From AC-32 sp963765785 (lineage in GTDB: Bacteria; Actinomycetota; Thermoleophilia; Gaiellales; Gaiellaceae): DNA of 64,000 nucleotides. The position numbers and the translations under genes are program-made. Below are positions 23,818 through 32,723 of this stretch, piece after piece. The DNA is taken from assembly GCA_963765785.1 (NCBI GenBank), contig CAVXXW010000017.1, positions 1 through 64,000 of the forward strand. The letters run 5' to 3'. Each line of letters starts with the position of its first letter. Position 1 is the stretch's first letter. The notes below the pieces were generated by a model, which searched no databases, was not told the DNA's origin, and saw nothing but the letters and a program-made list of their open reading frames with translations.

Positions 23818-25107
23818 CCCGACGGCCACGCCGGCGGCGAGCGCGATGCGCCGCCACTGGTACGGCACGGGAAACACCTGCTGCGCGCGGATCGTCATCC
23901 CGAAGAACATGATCAGGTAGGCGACGAGGGTCGAGACGGCCGCGCCCATCATCCCGTAGGGCGGGATCAGGAGGAAGTTGAGCCCGATGTTGACCGCCGC
24001 CGCTACTCCTGTCACGACCCAGTTGAACTGCGTCTTCTTCGCCCGCCCGATGCCGATCGACATTACGTTGAACGCGATGAACGCCGTGCCTCCGAAGACG
24101 AGCAGCGGCACGACCTCCGACGCGCCGTAGAACTTCGGCGTCGTCAGCAGGCGGACGATCCAGGGGGCGAGCAGCGACAGCGTCAGCGAGAGCCAGCAGC
24201 ACGCGTACATGACGTAGGTGAGCACGAAGGCGTACGTACGCTTGGCGTCGTCGTCGCTCTTGATCGAGTACGCGAACGCGGGCCAGGCCGTCCTCAGCGC
24301 GATCAGCAGCAGCAGCAGCGCCGTCGAGATGCGCACGCCGACCGAATAGAGACCATTCTCGGTCAGGCCCTTGATGTGGACGATGAAGAAGCGGTCCGAG
24401 AGGTCGATCACCCAGAGCGCGATCCCCGACGGCACGAGCGGCAGCCCGAAGCGCTGCATCTGCCGGAAGAGCGGACGGCTGAACTCGAGCCCGAGCTGGA
24501 ACCGCCGGTAGCCGAGGAGCACGAAGTAGACCGCGAGCGTGCCCGTGAAGTTTCCGACGATCACGCCGATCGCGCCCTTGTGCCAGACGGCGACGAGCAG
24601 GATAGTCGCGACCACGGTGATGATCACGTTGGCGAGCGTCGCCGCGACGTAGCTGACCGACCGCTCCTCGACCCGGAAGAGCGAGGTCAGCTGCTCGTAG
24701 TTCATCTGCGCCCAGAGCAGGATCAGCGCCGCACGCACGACGTTCGCCTTCGAGTCCGTGGTGAAGAGCAGGTGCGAGATCTGCGGCGCGAGGATCCAGC
24801 CCACGACCAGGCCGAGCGTCGCCATACCCATCGTGAACCAGAAGGAGGTGCGGACGACCGTCGTCCTGCCGGCGTCGTCCTCGGCGTCGAAGTAGAAGCG
24901 GAAGAACGCCATCGAGATGCCCATCCGCAGCACGATCACGAGCACGACCGTCAGCGCCATGAGCGTGTCGACGACCCCGACGTCGCCCGGGCTCAGGTAG
25001 CGCGTGACGACCGGGAGGAGGAAGACGCTGATCAGCCGCGAGACCACGGCGCCGAGGCCGTAGATGGCGGAATGCTTAGCCAGGCGCCCGAGCTGCTGCG
25101 CGATCAC
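23671..25107 (-). CDS. Lipopolysaccharide/exopolysaccharide flippase (Wzx, MOP superfamily)
   Basis: 478 residues, about 14 membrane helices. N-terminal LAKHSAIYGLGAVVSRLISVFLLPVVTRYLSPGDVGV is typical of the polysaccharide-transporter family; later RFGLPLVPSGIALWVIDLSDRFFI and GMMGAAVSTLVAYLIMFFG. Moves undecaprenyl-linked repeat units across the membrane. It starts at GTG 25107, divergent from the epimerase gene 41 bp away. Its 3' end overlaps the ligase gene tail to tail by 147 bp. Confidence 0.85.
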   Translation of the reverse strand: MIAQQLGRLAKHSAIYGLGAVVSRLISVFLLPVVTRYLSPGDVGVVDTLMALTVVLVIVLRMGISMAFFRFYFDAEDDAGRTTVVRTSFWFTMGMATLGLVVGWILAPQISHLLFTTDSKANVVRAALILLWAQMNYEQLTSLFRVEERSVSYVAATLANVIITVVATILLVAVWHKGAIGVIVGNFTGTLAVYFVLLGYRRFQLGLEFSRPLFRQMQRFGLPLVPSGIALWVIDLSDRFFIVHIKGLTENGLYSVGVRISTALLLLLIALRTAWPAFAYSIKSDDDAKRTYAFVLTYVMYACCWLSLTLSLLAPWIVRLLTTPKFYGASEVVPLLVFGGTAFIAFNVMSIGIGRAKKTQFNWVVTGVAAAVNIGLNFLLIPPYGMMGAAVSTLVAYLIMFFGMTIRAQQVFPVPYQWRRIALAAGVAVGLTVLGKSLDVPLAGAVLLSAIYPLALLPLGFYLPVELRRIRGLVLSSR

Positions 25108-25134
25108 GTCCTCAGTTTGGCCGAATCACGCGGC

Positions 25135-25140
25135 TAGACT
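25135..25140 (+). promoter_or_regulatory. Candidate -10 element TAGACT
   Basis: TAGACT ends 8 nt before GTG 25149 of the epimerase gene; fits the leaderless pattern seen at several starts in the window. Confidence 0.45.
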
Positions 25141-25148
25141 GGCCGATC

Positions 25149-26132
25149 GTGGCTCTGAGCGGCAAGCAGATCCTGATGACGGGCGGCGCGGGCTTCATCG
25201 GCACCGCGCTCGCGCGTCGGCTCGTCGACGAAAACGAGATCGTCGTGCTGGACAACCTGCACCGCGACTCGCTGACCGGCACCGAGCTCGCCGAGCACGG
25301 GAACCTCCGGTTCGTGCAGGGCGACGTGCTCGACCTGCCGCTGCTGCGGGAGCTGACGGGCCGTGCGACGCACGTCGTGCACCTCGCCGCGATCGCGGGC
25401 GTCGACACCGTACTGAAGAGCCCGGTGCGCACGATGCGCGTGAACCTGATCGGCACCTCGAACGTGCTCGAGGCCGCGCACGAGACCGGCACGATCGAGC
25501 GGCTGATCGACTTCTCGACCAGCGAGGTCTTCGGCACGCACGCCTACAAGGTCGAGGAGACCCACGTCACCTCCCAGGGCTCGGTCGGCGAGGCGCGCTG
25601 GACGTACGCGGTCTCGAAGCTCGCCGGCGAGTACATGGCGCACTCGTACTTCGACGAGTACAAGCTGCCCTCGACTTCGATCCGGCCGTTCAACGTCTAC
25701 GGGCCTGGCCAGGTCGGCAGCGGCGCGATCCACCACTTCACGGTGCGCGCGCTCGCGGGCGACGAGCTCGTGATCCACGGCGACGGCTCGCAGATCCGTG
25801 CCTGGTGCTTCGTCGACGACGTGGTCGAGGCGCTCCTGGCGATGCTCGAACGCGACGAGGCGGTCGGCCAGGTCTTCAACGTCGGGAACCCGCGCTCGGT
25901 CGTGACGGTCTTCGATCTCGCCTCGCGGATCAAGCGGCTGGCCGAGTCGGAGTCCGAGATCGTCTTCCGGCCGCTCCATTACACGGACGTCGAGATGCGC
26001 ATCCCGAACGTCGACAAGGCGCAGAAGCTGCTCGAGTGGGAGCCGCGCGTCGACCTGGACGAGGGCCTCGCCCGGACGATCGCGTGGTACCGCGAGCGGC
26101 AACCCGTGCAGAGCCTGGCGCCCTCGCGGTGA
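25149..26132 (+). CDS. NAD-dependent epimerase/dehydratase (extended SDR, nucleotide-sugar)
   Basis: 327 residues. Rossmann motif TGGAGFIGTALARRL at 11-25, DNLHRDSLTG, HLAAIAGVDTV, catalytic Ser/Thr in DFSTSEVFG, and YAVSK for the Tyr-x3-Lys pair, then RPFNVYGPGQVGSGAIHHF. It belongs with nucleotide-sugar epimerases/decarboxylases of the GalE/UXS group, but the exact reaction is not clear. Co-transcribed with the secreted protein at 26129 (GTGA overlap). Probably makes a sugar donor for the surface glycan. Confidence 0.82.
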   Translation: MALSGKQILMTGGAGFIGTALARRLVDENEIVVLDNLHRDSLTGTELAEHGNLRFVQGDVLDLPLLRELTGRATHVVHLAAIAGVDTVLKSPVRTMRVNLIGTSNVLEAAHETGTIERLIDFSTSEVFGTHAYKVEETHVTSQGSVGEARWTYAVSKLAGEYMAHSYFDEYKLPSTSIRPFNVYGPGQVGSGAIHHFTVRALAGDELVIHGDGSQIRAWCFVDDVVEALLAMLERDEAVGQVFNVGNPRSVVTVFDLASRIKRLAESESEIVFRPLHYTDVEMRIPNVDKAQKLLEWEPRVDLDEGLARTIAWYRERQPVQSLAPSR

Positions 26133-27700
26133 GACGCGTCTTGGCCGCGGCGGCGCTCGCCGTCGTCGTGGTCGTGCCGGGAGCGGCGGCCGAGCAGGCC
26201 GCGCGGCTGCAGGTCGCCTCGCTCGACCGGCCGGTCTTCAGCCCGAACGGGAACGGGATCAACGACACGGTCTCGCTGCACACGAATGCGGCGCCGGGGA
26301 CGCTGATCGGCCTGCGCGCCTACGTCTGGGGCGGCCGGCTCGAGGGCTGGAAGCGGATCCGGACGGGCGTCTCGTCGACCAAGCCGGACGTCACGTGGGG
26401 CGGCACGAAGGCCTCCGGGGCGAAGGTCCGCGACGGCACCTACCAGTTGACGGTCTGTTACAAGGATCAGGGCCACCGGCTGCCGCCGCTGCCGGGACCC
26501 GCCCGGCCGGGGAAAGCGGAGGCGAGCGTGCGCAACCCGCCGTGGAACACCTCCGGCTGCGCGAAGCCGCACGTCGTGCGCGTCGAGCGGCTCGCGGCCT
26601 TCGTCGACTCGACCGCCAGCTTCAACCCCGGCGACAAGCTGCCGATCGTGGTCTCGGCGGACGGCGGCCAGTCCTCCGTCTCGTTCGAGCGCGACTGCAC
26701 CGCCGGCCACGAGGTGCAGATGACGTTCAGCGACGACGGGTCGGTGCACGTCCCGCTCGGCGACCCGCCAGGCCTCTACCACGCGGTCGCGGGCGACCCG
26801 GCCGGCGACGTCTTCCGCGCGCCGGTCGTCGTTCGCTCCGGCCTACCGCTCGACAAGCCCGAGCCGCACACGGCGCTCGTCGTCTGGCCGTACCTGAGCT
26901 GGCGCGCCTACAACGCGTACGACGCCGACCTGAACGGGATCCCGGACAGCTGGTACCAGTTCTGGCGCCAGCGGCGCGTCTCACTGAAGGCGCCGATCTT
27001 GCGCAAGGGGGTGGAGGACGACCACAAGGCCGCGCTGCCGTACTCACGTTGGCTGTGCGCGCGCAACCCGCGCACGCAGCAGATCACCGACGTCGAGCTC
27101 GGGCAGCTGCCGCTCTCGACGCTCCGGCGCTACAGCGCGATCGTCTTCCCCGGCCACACGGAGTACTACGAGCCACACACCTGGGACCTGTTGAAGCAGT
27201 ACCGCGACCAGGGCGGCAACCTCGTCTTCCTTCAGGCGAACCCGTTCTACCGGCAGGTCCGCATCGACGCGAAGCACAACGCGGTCGTGATGACCGACTT
27301 CGACGCCCGTGAGGGGCGCTCCGACTTCGCGCTCGCCGGCGTCGGCTACGACGGCTGCTGCTTCCCCAAGAAGCGCGGGTCGCCGTACGTCGCCGCGAGC
27401 GGTCGCGACTACCAGCAGTTGCGCTGGCTGTTCCGCGGCACCGGCATCGGCCCCGGCCAGTCGTTCGGCAGGGCCGACTCCGAGAGCGACCGGTTCGACC
27501 CTGAGCTGACCCCGCACGACCACGTGGTCGCGGCGGAGGCGATCATGCAGGGCAAGCACGGGGTTGTGAACGCGGACATGGTCTGGGCGCGGGCCGGCAA
27601 GGGACAGACCTTCGCGACCGGCAACTACACGTTCCTGCGGATGAGCCGCGACATCACCTACAAGCTGCTCGACAACGTATGGGCAAGGCTCGTGGGCTAG
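26129..27700 (+). CDS. Secreted protein: FlgD-like domain plus N,N-dimethylformamidase-beta-like domain
   Basis: 523 residues from GTG 26129, which overlaps the epimerase stop; the open frame runs further upstream but only in the shadow of the epimerase. Signal peptide VLAAAALAVVVVVPGAAAE. Residues about 30-110 hold RPVFSPNGNGINDT and a FlgD-type VTWGGTKASGAKVRDGTYQLTV-like module. The C-terminal two-thirds (PGHTEYYEPHTWDLLKQYRD, GGNLVFLQANPFYRQ, GVGYDGCCF, GNYTFLRMSRDITYKLLDN) match the family of the dimethylformamidase large-subunit C-terminal domain, a class I glutamine-amidotransferase-like fold. Secreted homologues have unknown substrates; amide hydrolysis on glycan is possible. Confidence 0.65.
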   Translation: MRRVLAAAALAVVVVVPGAAAEQAARLQVASLDRPVFSPNGNGINDTVSLHTNAAPGTLIGLRAYVWGGRLEGWKRIRTGVSSTKPDVTWGGTKASGAKVRDGTYQLTVCYKDQGHRLPPLPGPARPGKAEASVRNPPWNTSGCAKPHVVRVERLAAFVDSTASFNPGDKLPIVVSADGGQSSVSFERDCTAGHEVQMTFSDDGSVHVPLGDPPGLYHAVAGDPAGDVFRAPVVVRSGLPLDKPEPHTALVVWPYLSWRAYNAYDADLNGIPDSWYQFWRQRRVSLKAPILRKGVEDDHKAALPYSRWLCARNPRTQQITDVELGQLPLSTLRRYSAIVFPGHTEYYEPHTWDLLKQYRDQGGNLVFLQANPFYRQVRIDAKHNAVVMTDFDAREGRSDFALAGVGYDGCCFPKKRGSPYVAASGRDYQQLRWLFRGTGIGPGQSFGRADSESDRFDPELTPHDHVVAAEAIMQGKHGVVNADMVWARAGKGQTFATGNYTFLRMSRDITYKLLDNVWARLVG

Positions 27701-29121
27701 CCGCGCTCGGCGTGCTCGTCCTGGCGGGCTGCGGCGGCTCCTCTGCGCCGAATCCGTCGAACGCGGTCTTGCACCTGGCGCTACCGCTCCTGCCGAGCCG
27801 GCTCGACCCGCAGACCGCGTCCGACCTGCCGTCGCTGAACGTCGCGCACGAGCTCTATTCGGGGCTGACGCGGTACTCCGGCACCGGCGTCGCGCCGGAC
27901 CTCGCGGAGTCCTGGGACGTGAGTCAGGACGGGCTCGTGTGGACGTTCCGCCTGCGCAAGGGCCTGCGCTGGAGCGACGACTCGCCGATCGTTGCCGGCG
28001 ACTTCCGCCGTGCCTGGCTGCACGCGCTCGATCCGAAGACCGGCGCCGCCTACGCGGGCCCGTACCTCGGGATCGTGCGCGGCGCCCGCCGCTACGACGC
28101 GACCGGCAAGGGCAGCCTCGGTGTACAGGCGCTCGACGACCGGACGCTGCGCGTGACGCTTCAGCACCCGGTGCCGTGGTTCGACCAGCTCGTCGCGCAT
28201 CCGGTGACCGCGCCCGAGCCGCCGCGGCCGGCCGCCTACAGCGGGCCGTTCCGGCTCGTCTCGCGCGGCGCCGGCCGCCTGGTGCTCGAGCGGAACTTCA
28301 ACTACTGGGACTCGAAGGCCGTGAAACCGAGCCGCGTCGTGCTTTCGACGTCGATGAGCGGTGCCGACGCTGTCCTGCCGCACGGGCTCGCTGGGCCGGG
28401 GCTGCCGTGGGTCGAGACCGCCGCTCCGCGGCCGGCGGGCGCACGTGAGCTGCGGACGATGGCGACAGGCCTCCTGTGGCTCGCGACTCGGGACTCACCG
28501 CTCGCCGACCAGAAGGCACGGCTCTACGCCGCCGGCGAGCTCTCGAACCTCGGCCTCGACAGCGAGGTGCCGCTCGTCTCGCCCGCCGTGCCCGGTGCCG
28601 CACAGGTGAACTCGCGCACGCCCGTGGTCGTGGAGCCGGTCCGGGGCCCGCTCAAGCTGACGCTCGCGTGGGCGCGCGAGGACCTCGGCGGCTCGCGCGT
28701 CGCCGCCCGCCTGCGCGCGAACGACGCGCAGCTTCGGCGCGAGGGACTCGAGCTGGACTACCGGCCCGTGCCGACGCTCTCCCAGCTGCTCTCGACGCGG
28801 GCCGACCTCACGCTCCTTGGTTGGAGCCCGAAGATCTTCGACGCCTACAACCTCCTCGACCTCTTCCCGTGCGGCAGCGCGTTCAACGTCGCACGCTGGT
28901 GCGAGCCGAGCTACGACGCCGGCATGCAGCAGGCCGTCCGCACGCTCGGCGACCGGGGCCGTTGGGCGATCGAGCACCGCCTTGCAGACCAACTGCGCCG
29001 GGCGGCACCAGCGATCCCCGTCTACACGGGCCGGGACTGGTACAGCGCGAAGCCGGGCGTCAGCGGCTTCTCCTGGTCGCCGATCGGCTTCTACGAGCTG
29101 ATGGGAATGACGCGCTCGTAG
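27679..29121 (+). CDS. Peptide/oligosaccharide-type solute-binding lipoprotein (SBP_bac_5 family)
   Basis: 480 residues. Lipoprotein signal MGKARGLAALGVLVLAGC with the lipobox cysteine at 18. OppA-like core: PSRLDPQTASDLPSLNVAHELYSGLTRY, PDLAESWDVSQDGLVWTFRLRKGLRWSDD, AYSGPFRLVSRGAGRLVLERNFNYWD. No ABC permease or ATPase is nearby, so it is an orphan. The start overlaps the preceding gene by 22 bases. Inside a glycan locus it may bind glycan or peptide at the surface instead of feeding a transporter. Confidence 0.8.
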   Translation: MGKARGLAALGVLVLAGCGGSSAPNPSNAVLHLALPLLPSRLDPQTASDLPSLNVAHELYSGLTRYSGTGVAPDLAESWDVSQDGLVWTFRLRKGLRWSDDSPIVAGDFRRAWLHALDPKTGAAYAGPYLGIVRGARRYDATGKGSLGVQALDDRTLRVTLQHPVPWFDQLVAHPVTAPEPPRPAAYSGPFRLVSRGAGRLVLERNFNYWDSKAVKPSRVVLSTSMSGADAVLPHGLAGPGLPWVETAAPRPAGARELRTMATGLLWLATRDSPLADQKARLYAAGELSNLGLDSEVPLVSPAVPGAAQVNSRTPVVVEPVRGPLKLTLAWAREDLGGSRVAARLRANDAQLRREGLELDYRPVPTLSQLLSTRADLTLLGWSPKIFDAYNLLDLFPCGSAFNVARWCEPSYDAGMQQAVRTLGDRGRWAIEHRLADQLRRAAPAIPVYTGRDWYSAKPGVSGFSWSPIGFYELMGMTRS

Positions 29122-30077
29122 ATCTCGAGCACGCGCTGCGCGACGGCGGTGTGCGCATGGATCCGCTCGACGTACCCGCGGCTGCGCCGGCCGAGCTCCG
29201 GTAGCTCCGCGCGGACCTCGACGAGGCCCGCGAGCACGTCCTCGACGCTCTGCTCGTCCGCGCGCACGAGCGGCAGCTCGAGGCCGAACGCCTCCTCGGT
29301 GTCCGCCGCGCCCTGCTCGTCGAGGTAGACGACGACCGGTTTCGCAAGGGCCATCGACTCGATCGCGAACATGCCGTACCAGCCGACGCGCAACTGGTCG
29401 ACGACCACGTCCGCCGCTGCGTAGCGCTTCCGTGCCTCGCGGTTCGGCACGCCCTCGATCAGGTCGAGCTCGATCGGCGCGCCGCGCTTCCGCAGCGACT
29501 CGACCGCGTCGAGCACGGCCTGCGTCCCCTTCACCGCCCGCTTGCTCGGGGCGTGCGCCACGCGCAGCACGTCCCCGGGCTCGGTGGGCGACGGCTGCCA
29601 GTCGTCGAGCATGATCGCCGGCGGGACGACCTCGTACTCCGGCCATGGCCCGCGCGGCGCGAGGCGCCTGGTCAGGTAGCTGCCGACGATCACGGCGCCG
29701 GCGCTTCGTAGGTACGAGACCTCCGACGCGTTGCGCCGGCGCAGGTCCGACCCCCACGACTGGAAGACGATCCCCTTGCGCTTCCGTTTCAGCAGCGGCA
29801 GCGTGAGCCGCTGCGGCGCGAGCGTCAGGCCCGCGTGGAAGTGGAAGACGTCGAAGTTCCGCACCGCCCAGCGAAGCGCCCGCAGCTGCTTCGGCAGGTT
29901 GAACGGCACCGAGCCGAGCCGGCTCGTGTCGCGCAGCTCGAGGTTGACGTCGAACCCGCGCTGGAACGGCCGCTCGTTGAAGACGAGCAGCGTGCTCTCG
30001 ACGCCGAGCTCGCGCAGGCCCGCCGAGATCGCGCCCGGCCCGCCCGCGACATTGACCGGCGAGTGGAGGACTCTCAC
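29091..30077 (-). CDS. Glycosyltransferase, GT4/GT1-like
   Basis: 328 residues from GTG 30077. GT-B fold: N-terminal VRVLHSPVNVAGGPGAISAGL, FDVFHFHAGLTLAP, IVFQSWGSDLR; the C-terminal donor domain has LRVAHAPSKRAVKGTQAVLDA, AADVVVDQLRVGWYGMFAIESMALAKPVV (E-x7-E-like region). Last gene of a leftward operon with the ATP-grasp and SDR genes (GTGA overlap). Its end overlaps the binding-protein gene tail to tail by 31 bases. Sugar unknown. Confidence 0.8.
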   Translation of the reverse strand: MRVLHSPVNVAGGPGAISAGLRELGVESTLLVFNERPFQRGFDVNLELRDTSRLGSVPFNLPKQLRALRWAVRNFDVFHFHAGLTLAPQRLTLPLLKRKRKGIVFQSWGSDLRRRNASEVSYLRSAGAVIVGSYLTRRLAPRGPWPEYEVVPPAIMLDDWQPSPTEPGDVLRVAHAPSKRAVKGTQAVLDAVESLRKRGAPIELDLIEGVPNREARKRYAAADVVVDQLRVGWYGMFAIESMALAKPVVVYLDEQGAADTEEAFGLELPLVRADEQSVEDVLAGLVEVRAELPELGRRSRGYVERIHAHTAVAQRVLEIYERVIPISS

Positions 30078-31285
30078 GCGGGGACTGGCTCGGCGGAGAT
30101 CTCGACGTCGAGCGCGGCCAGCGCACGATCGGTGAGCTCGTCGAGCTCGTCCTCGCTCTGCGCCGTGAGCAGCAGGTAGCCGAGCCGCTCCGCGCCCGAG
30201 GTCATCGGCGGCAGCGTCATCCCCTCGCGCCAGTACCAGCCGGCTTCGTGCACGCCGTCGACCGCGAGCGCCGGCGACGTGTCGAGCCGGACGATCCTGC
30301 CGGGCTCGTGCACGACGAAGCGCACCTGGCCGACCGGTGCGACCGGCTCTTCGTGGCGGAGGTCGTCGCGCGTCAGCTCGCCGAGAGCCCAGAGCACGTT
30401 CGCGCGAATCGCGTCGAAGCCGGTTACGAGCTTGGCCAGCTCCGCATCCTTGCCGCCGCCGAGCCGCGCGCCGACCTCGATCGCCCACGGCGCGCCGTCG
30501 CGCATCCGCACCTGTACGTACGACGGCCCGGTCTCGAGCCCGACCGAGAGGCTCGCCTTGTGCGCCAGATCGAAGAGCGGCTGCTCGTTCGCGAGCAGCG
30601 ATGGGTAGCGGTGCGCGATGCAGACGCCGAGCGGCGGCGGCGGGTAGAGCAGGCGCCGCGTCACGCTCATCCGGAAGTACTCGCCCTCGAGCAGGAAGCC
30701 GTTGACGGTGAACTCGTCGCCGTCGAGGTACTGCTCGAGGACGATCGCGCCGGTCTTCGACGCCGCGAGCGCGCGGTCGATCGCGTCCGCGAGCTCGCCC
30801 TCGGCCCGGACTTCCGTGACACCCCGCTGGGCCGACCCGTCCACCGGCTTGACGACCACAGGTGCCCCGAGCTGGTGGAACGCCTGCTCGGCCTCCTCGA
30901 AGCTCGCCGCCTCTCGGCCCTTCGGGCAGCGGACCTTCCGCTTCTCGAAGGCCGCGCGCATGCGGCGCTTGTCCGCCACGGTGCGCGCCGTCTCGACCGG
31001 CAGCCCCGGCAGCCCGAGCCGCTCGGCCAGCTGCGCGGTCGGGAGGACGGCCTGGTCGGAGCCCATCGTCGCGACCGCGACCGGCTCGATCCCGTGCCGC
31101 TCGAGGTCGCCGGCGACGCCGCCGACGTCGGTGAAGCTGCGCACGATCGCGTGGTCGGCCACCTCGAGCAGCGGCGCCCGGTCGGAGCCGTCCACCACGC
31201 AGACCTCGTGTCCGAGCGCCCGCGCCTGCTCCAGCAGCCCGAGCTGCGAGCGCGACCCGCCGGTGAGCACAAATGCCTTCGCCAT
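30074..31285 (-). CDS. ATP-grasp domain ligase
   Basis: 403 residues. Pre-ATP-grasp domain VLTGGSRSQLGLLEQARALGHEVCVVD, ATP-grasp core with VVVKPVDGSAQRGV (phosphate-binding loop), IVLEQYLDGDEFTVNGFLLE (adenine-strand acidic residues), and AIEVGARLGGGKDAELAKLVTGFDA (metal-binding Glu/Asn region). Forms an acyl-phosphate then an amide or ester with an amine or amino acid. First of three intact ATP-grasp genes in the glycan locus. It abuts the SDR gene and overlaps the glycosyltransferase gene. Substrate unknown. Confidence 0.82.
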   Translation of the reverse strand: MAKAFVLTGGSRSQLGLLEQARALGHEVCVVDGSDRAPLLEVADHAIVRSFTDVGGVAGDLERHGIEPVAVATMGSDQAVLPTAQLAERLGLPGLPVETARTVADKRRMRAAFEKRKVRCPKGREAASFEEAEQAFHQLGAPVVVKPVDGSAQRGVTEVRAEGELADAIDRALAASKTGAIVLEQYLDGDEFTVNGFLLEGEYFRMSVTRRLLYPPPPLGVCIAHRYPSLLANEQPLFDLAHKASLSVGLETGPSYVQVRMRDGAPWAIEVGARLGGGKDAELAKLVTGFDAIRANVLWALGELTRDDLRHEEPVAPVGQVRFVVHEPGRIVRLDTSPALAVDGVHEAGWYWREGMTLPPMTSGAERLGYLLLTAQSEDELDELTDRALAALDVEISAEPVPA

Positions 31286-32149
31286 CTACGCCGGCGCCGC
31301 GGCGCGGATCTGCTCGAGCAGCATGCGCATGCCCTCGTCGAGCGGGACTTCTGCGCGCCAGCCGAGCGCGCGGATCCGCTCGGTCGCGATCCGCGTCATC
31401 ACGCGGCCGGGCGGCGGCTCGACCTCCTCGATCAAATCCTGCAGCGCGCCCGTCAGCTCGCAGGCGACGCGCGCGACGTCGACGAGCGCGACGGCCTCGC
31501 CGTCCCAGCCGATGTTGAACGCGCCGTCCTCGCCGGACTCGAGCACGAGACGGATCCCGCGCACGATGTCGCCGATCCAGCAGAACGAGCGGGCCTCGCC
31601 GCGGAACACCGGAATCGGCTCGCCCGCGTCGGCCTGGCGCAGCATCGTCGGCACCGCGCCCTTCGCCTCACCGGGGTCGACGCCCGGGCCGTACGGGTTC
31701 GCGAGACGCAGGATCGTCAGGCCCTTGGGCGCGTAGAGCGCCGCGGCCTGCTCGCCCCAGAGCTTCGTCAGCGCGTAGAGGCTCTCTGGCGCGGGCGGCG
31801 TCTCCTCGTCCGCAGCGCCGGCGGCGCCGTAGACGTCGGAGGTCGAGACGTAGGCGAAGCGCGCCCCGTGCGCGGCTGCCGCCCGGGCCACCAAAGCGGT
31901 CGCAAGCACGTTTGCGCGCACGGCGAGCTCGGCCGCCTCCTCGCAGCGCACGACGCCGATCCGCGCTGCCGAGTGCACGATCGCGTCCGGCGCTAGCTCC
32001 GCCACCGCCGCGTCCGCCACGCCCGGGTCCGCGAGGTCGCCGTCGCTCCGCGCGAGCGGATGGACCTCGTAGGCTCCGTCGGCGTGACGAAGCTCCTCGA
32101 CGAGCGCGCGCCCGACGAAGCCGGAGGCGCCTGTGACCAGCACTTTCAT
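31286..32149 (-). CDS. NAD-dependent epimerase/dehydratase (extended SDR)
   Basis: 287 residues. MKVLVTGASGFVGRALVEELR Rossmann motif, HSAARIGVVR, FAYVSTSDVYGAAG, and YALTK catalytic pair, then RLANPYGPGVDPGEAKGAVPT. Related to dTDP-4-keto-sugar reductases/UDP-glucose 4-epimerases. ATG 32149 is preceded by TAGACT eight bases upstream on the minus strand. First gene of the three-gene leftward operon (SDR, ATP-grasp, glycosyltransferase). Specific sugar unknown. Confidence 0.8.
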   Translation of the reverse strand: MKVLVTGASGFVGRALVEELRHADGAYEVHPLARSDGDLADPGVADAAVAELAPDAIVHSAARIGVVRCEEAAELAVRANVLATALVARAAAAHGARFAYVSTSDVYGAAGAADEETPPAPESLYALTKLWGEQAAALYAPKGLTILRLANPYGPGVDPGEAKGAVPTMLRQADAGEPIPVFRGEARSFCWIGDIVRGIRLVLESGEDGAFNIGWDGEAVALVDVARVACELTGALQDLIEEVEPPPGRVMTRIATERIRALGWRAEVPLDEGMRMLLEQIRAAAPA

Positions 32150-32662
32150 GGCCGCCGAGTCTACTGGCGGGCCTGCGCTCTCCTCGCGACGGTCGCGCTC
32201 GCCGGCTGCGACCACGGGAGCAAGCGCACCGAGCCTCCGCCACCGCCCAGCTCGACGAAGTCGTTCCTCGCGCTCGACCGGGAGCAGCAGCGCATCGTGG
32301 CCGACTACCAGCCGGTCAGCGAGGCGCTGACGGCGTACGAGCTCGCCTTCCGCGACTGGCAGCTGGGGCGGCTGCCGAAAGGCCAATTCCTGCAACGGGC
32401 GCGCTCACTCCGCCGCGTCGTCCTCCAGGCGCACACGCGCGTCCGCGCAGACCCCGTGACCGGCGAGACAGCGCCGGCGAAGCGGCTCCTGCTCTCCGCG
32501 CTCGAGGCACGCCGCACCGCGCTTACGGCCCTGCCCGGCCTCGGCCGTTACCAGACCGCATGGAACCTGTCGGTCGTCGACGCGCGCCGCGCGCTCACGT
32601 TGATGCAGGACGTGCGCGACCGCGCCCGCCTGATCCCGCTCCCGGAGGACAGCGTGAGCTGA
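32084..32662 (+). CDS. Putative small lipoprotein, start unresolved
   Basis: A recognisable lipoprotein signal (RACALLATVALAGC) lies at about 32165-32206, followed by a Pro-rich linker (PPPPPSS) and a helical, Arg/Ala-rich domain to 32662 (FLALDREQQRIVADYQPVSEAL, FRDWQLGRLPKGQFLQRARSL). No ATG, GTG or TTG precedes the signal at a normal distance. The in-frame GTG 32084 would place an odd 27-residue stretch, antisense to the SDR gene, in front. Either an unusual start or a small sequence error is involved. Function unknown. Confidence 0.5.
   Translation: MTKLLDERAPDEAGGACDQHFHGRRVYWRACALLATVALAGCDHGSKRTEPPPPPSSTKSFLALDREQQRIVADYQPVSEALTAYELAFRDWQLGRLPKGQFLQRARSLRRVVLQAHTRVRADPVTGETAPAKRLLLSALEARRTALTALPGLGRYQTAWNLSVVDARRALTLMQDVRDRARLIPLPEDSVS
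32158..32163 (-). promoter_or_regulatory. Candidate -10 element TAGACT (minus strand)
   Basis: Ends 8 nt before ATG 32149 on the minus strand, the same box and spacing as at 25135-25140. Confidence 0.45.
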
Positions 32663-32665
32663 CGT

Positions 32666-32694
32666 TTGACACCCGCTGTGGGCGGATCTAGCGT
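32666..32694 (+). promoter_or_regulatory. Sigma-70-type promoter TTGACA-N17-TAGCGT
   Basis: -35 TTGACA at 32666-32671, spacer 17, -10 TAGCGT at 32689-32694. It is placed about 30 bases upstream of the L,D-transpeptidase ATG (32724). A canonical arrangement. Confidence 0.6.
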
Positions 32695-32723
32695 GGCGCG
32701 ACAAGCACGCAACCAACCGCACT

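Noticed and set aside
25064..26128. N-terminal extension of the secreted protein at 26129
   Set aside because: It would be a shadow of the epimerase gene. GTG 26129 with a signal peptide and a GTGA overlap is the natural start.
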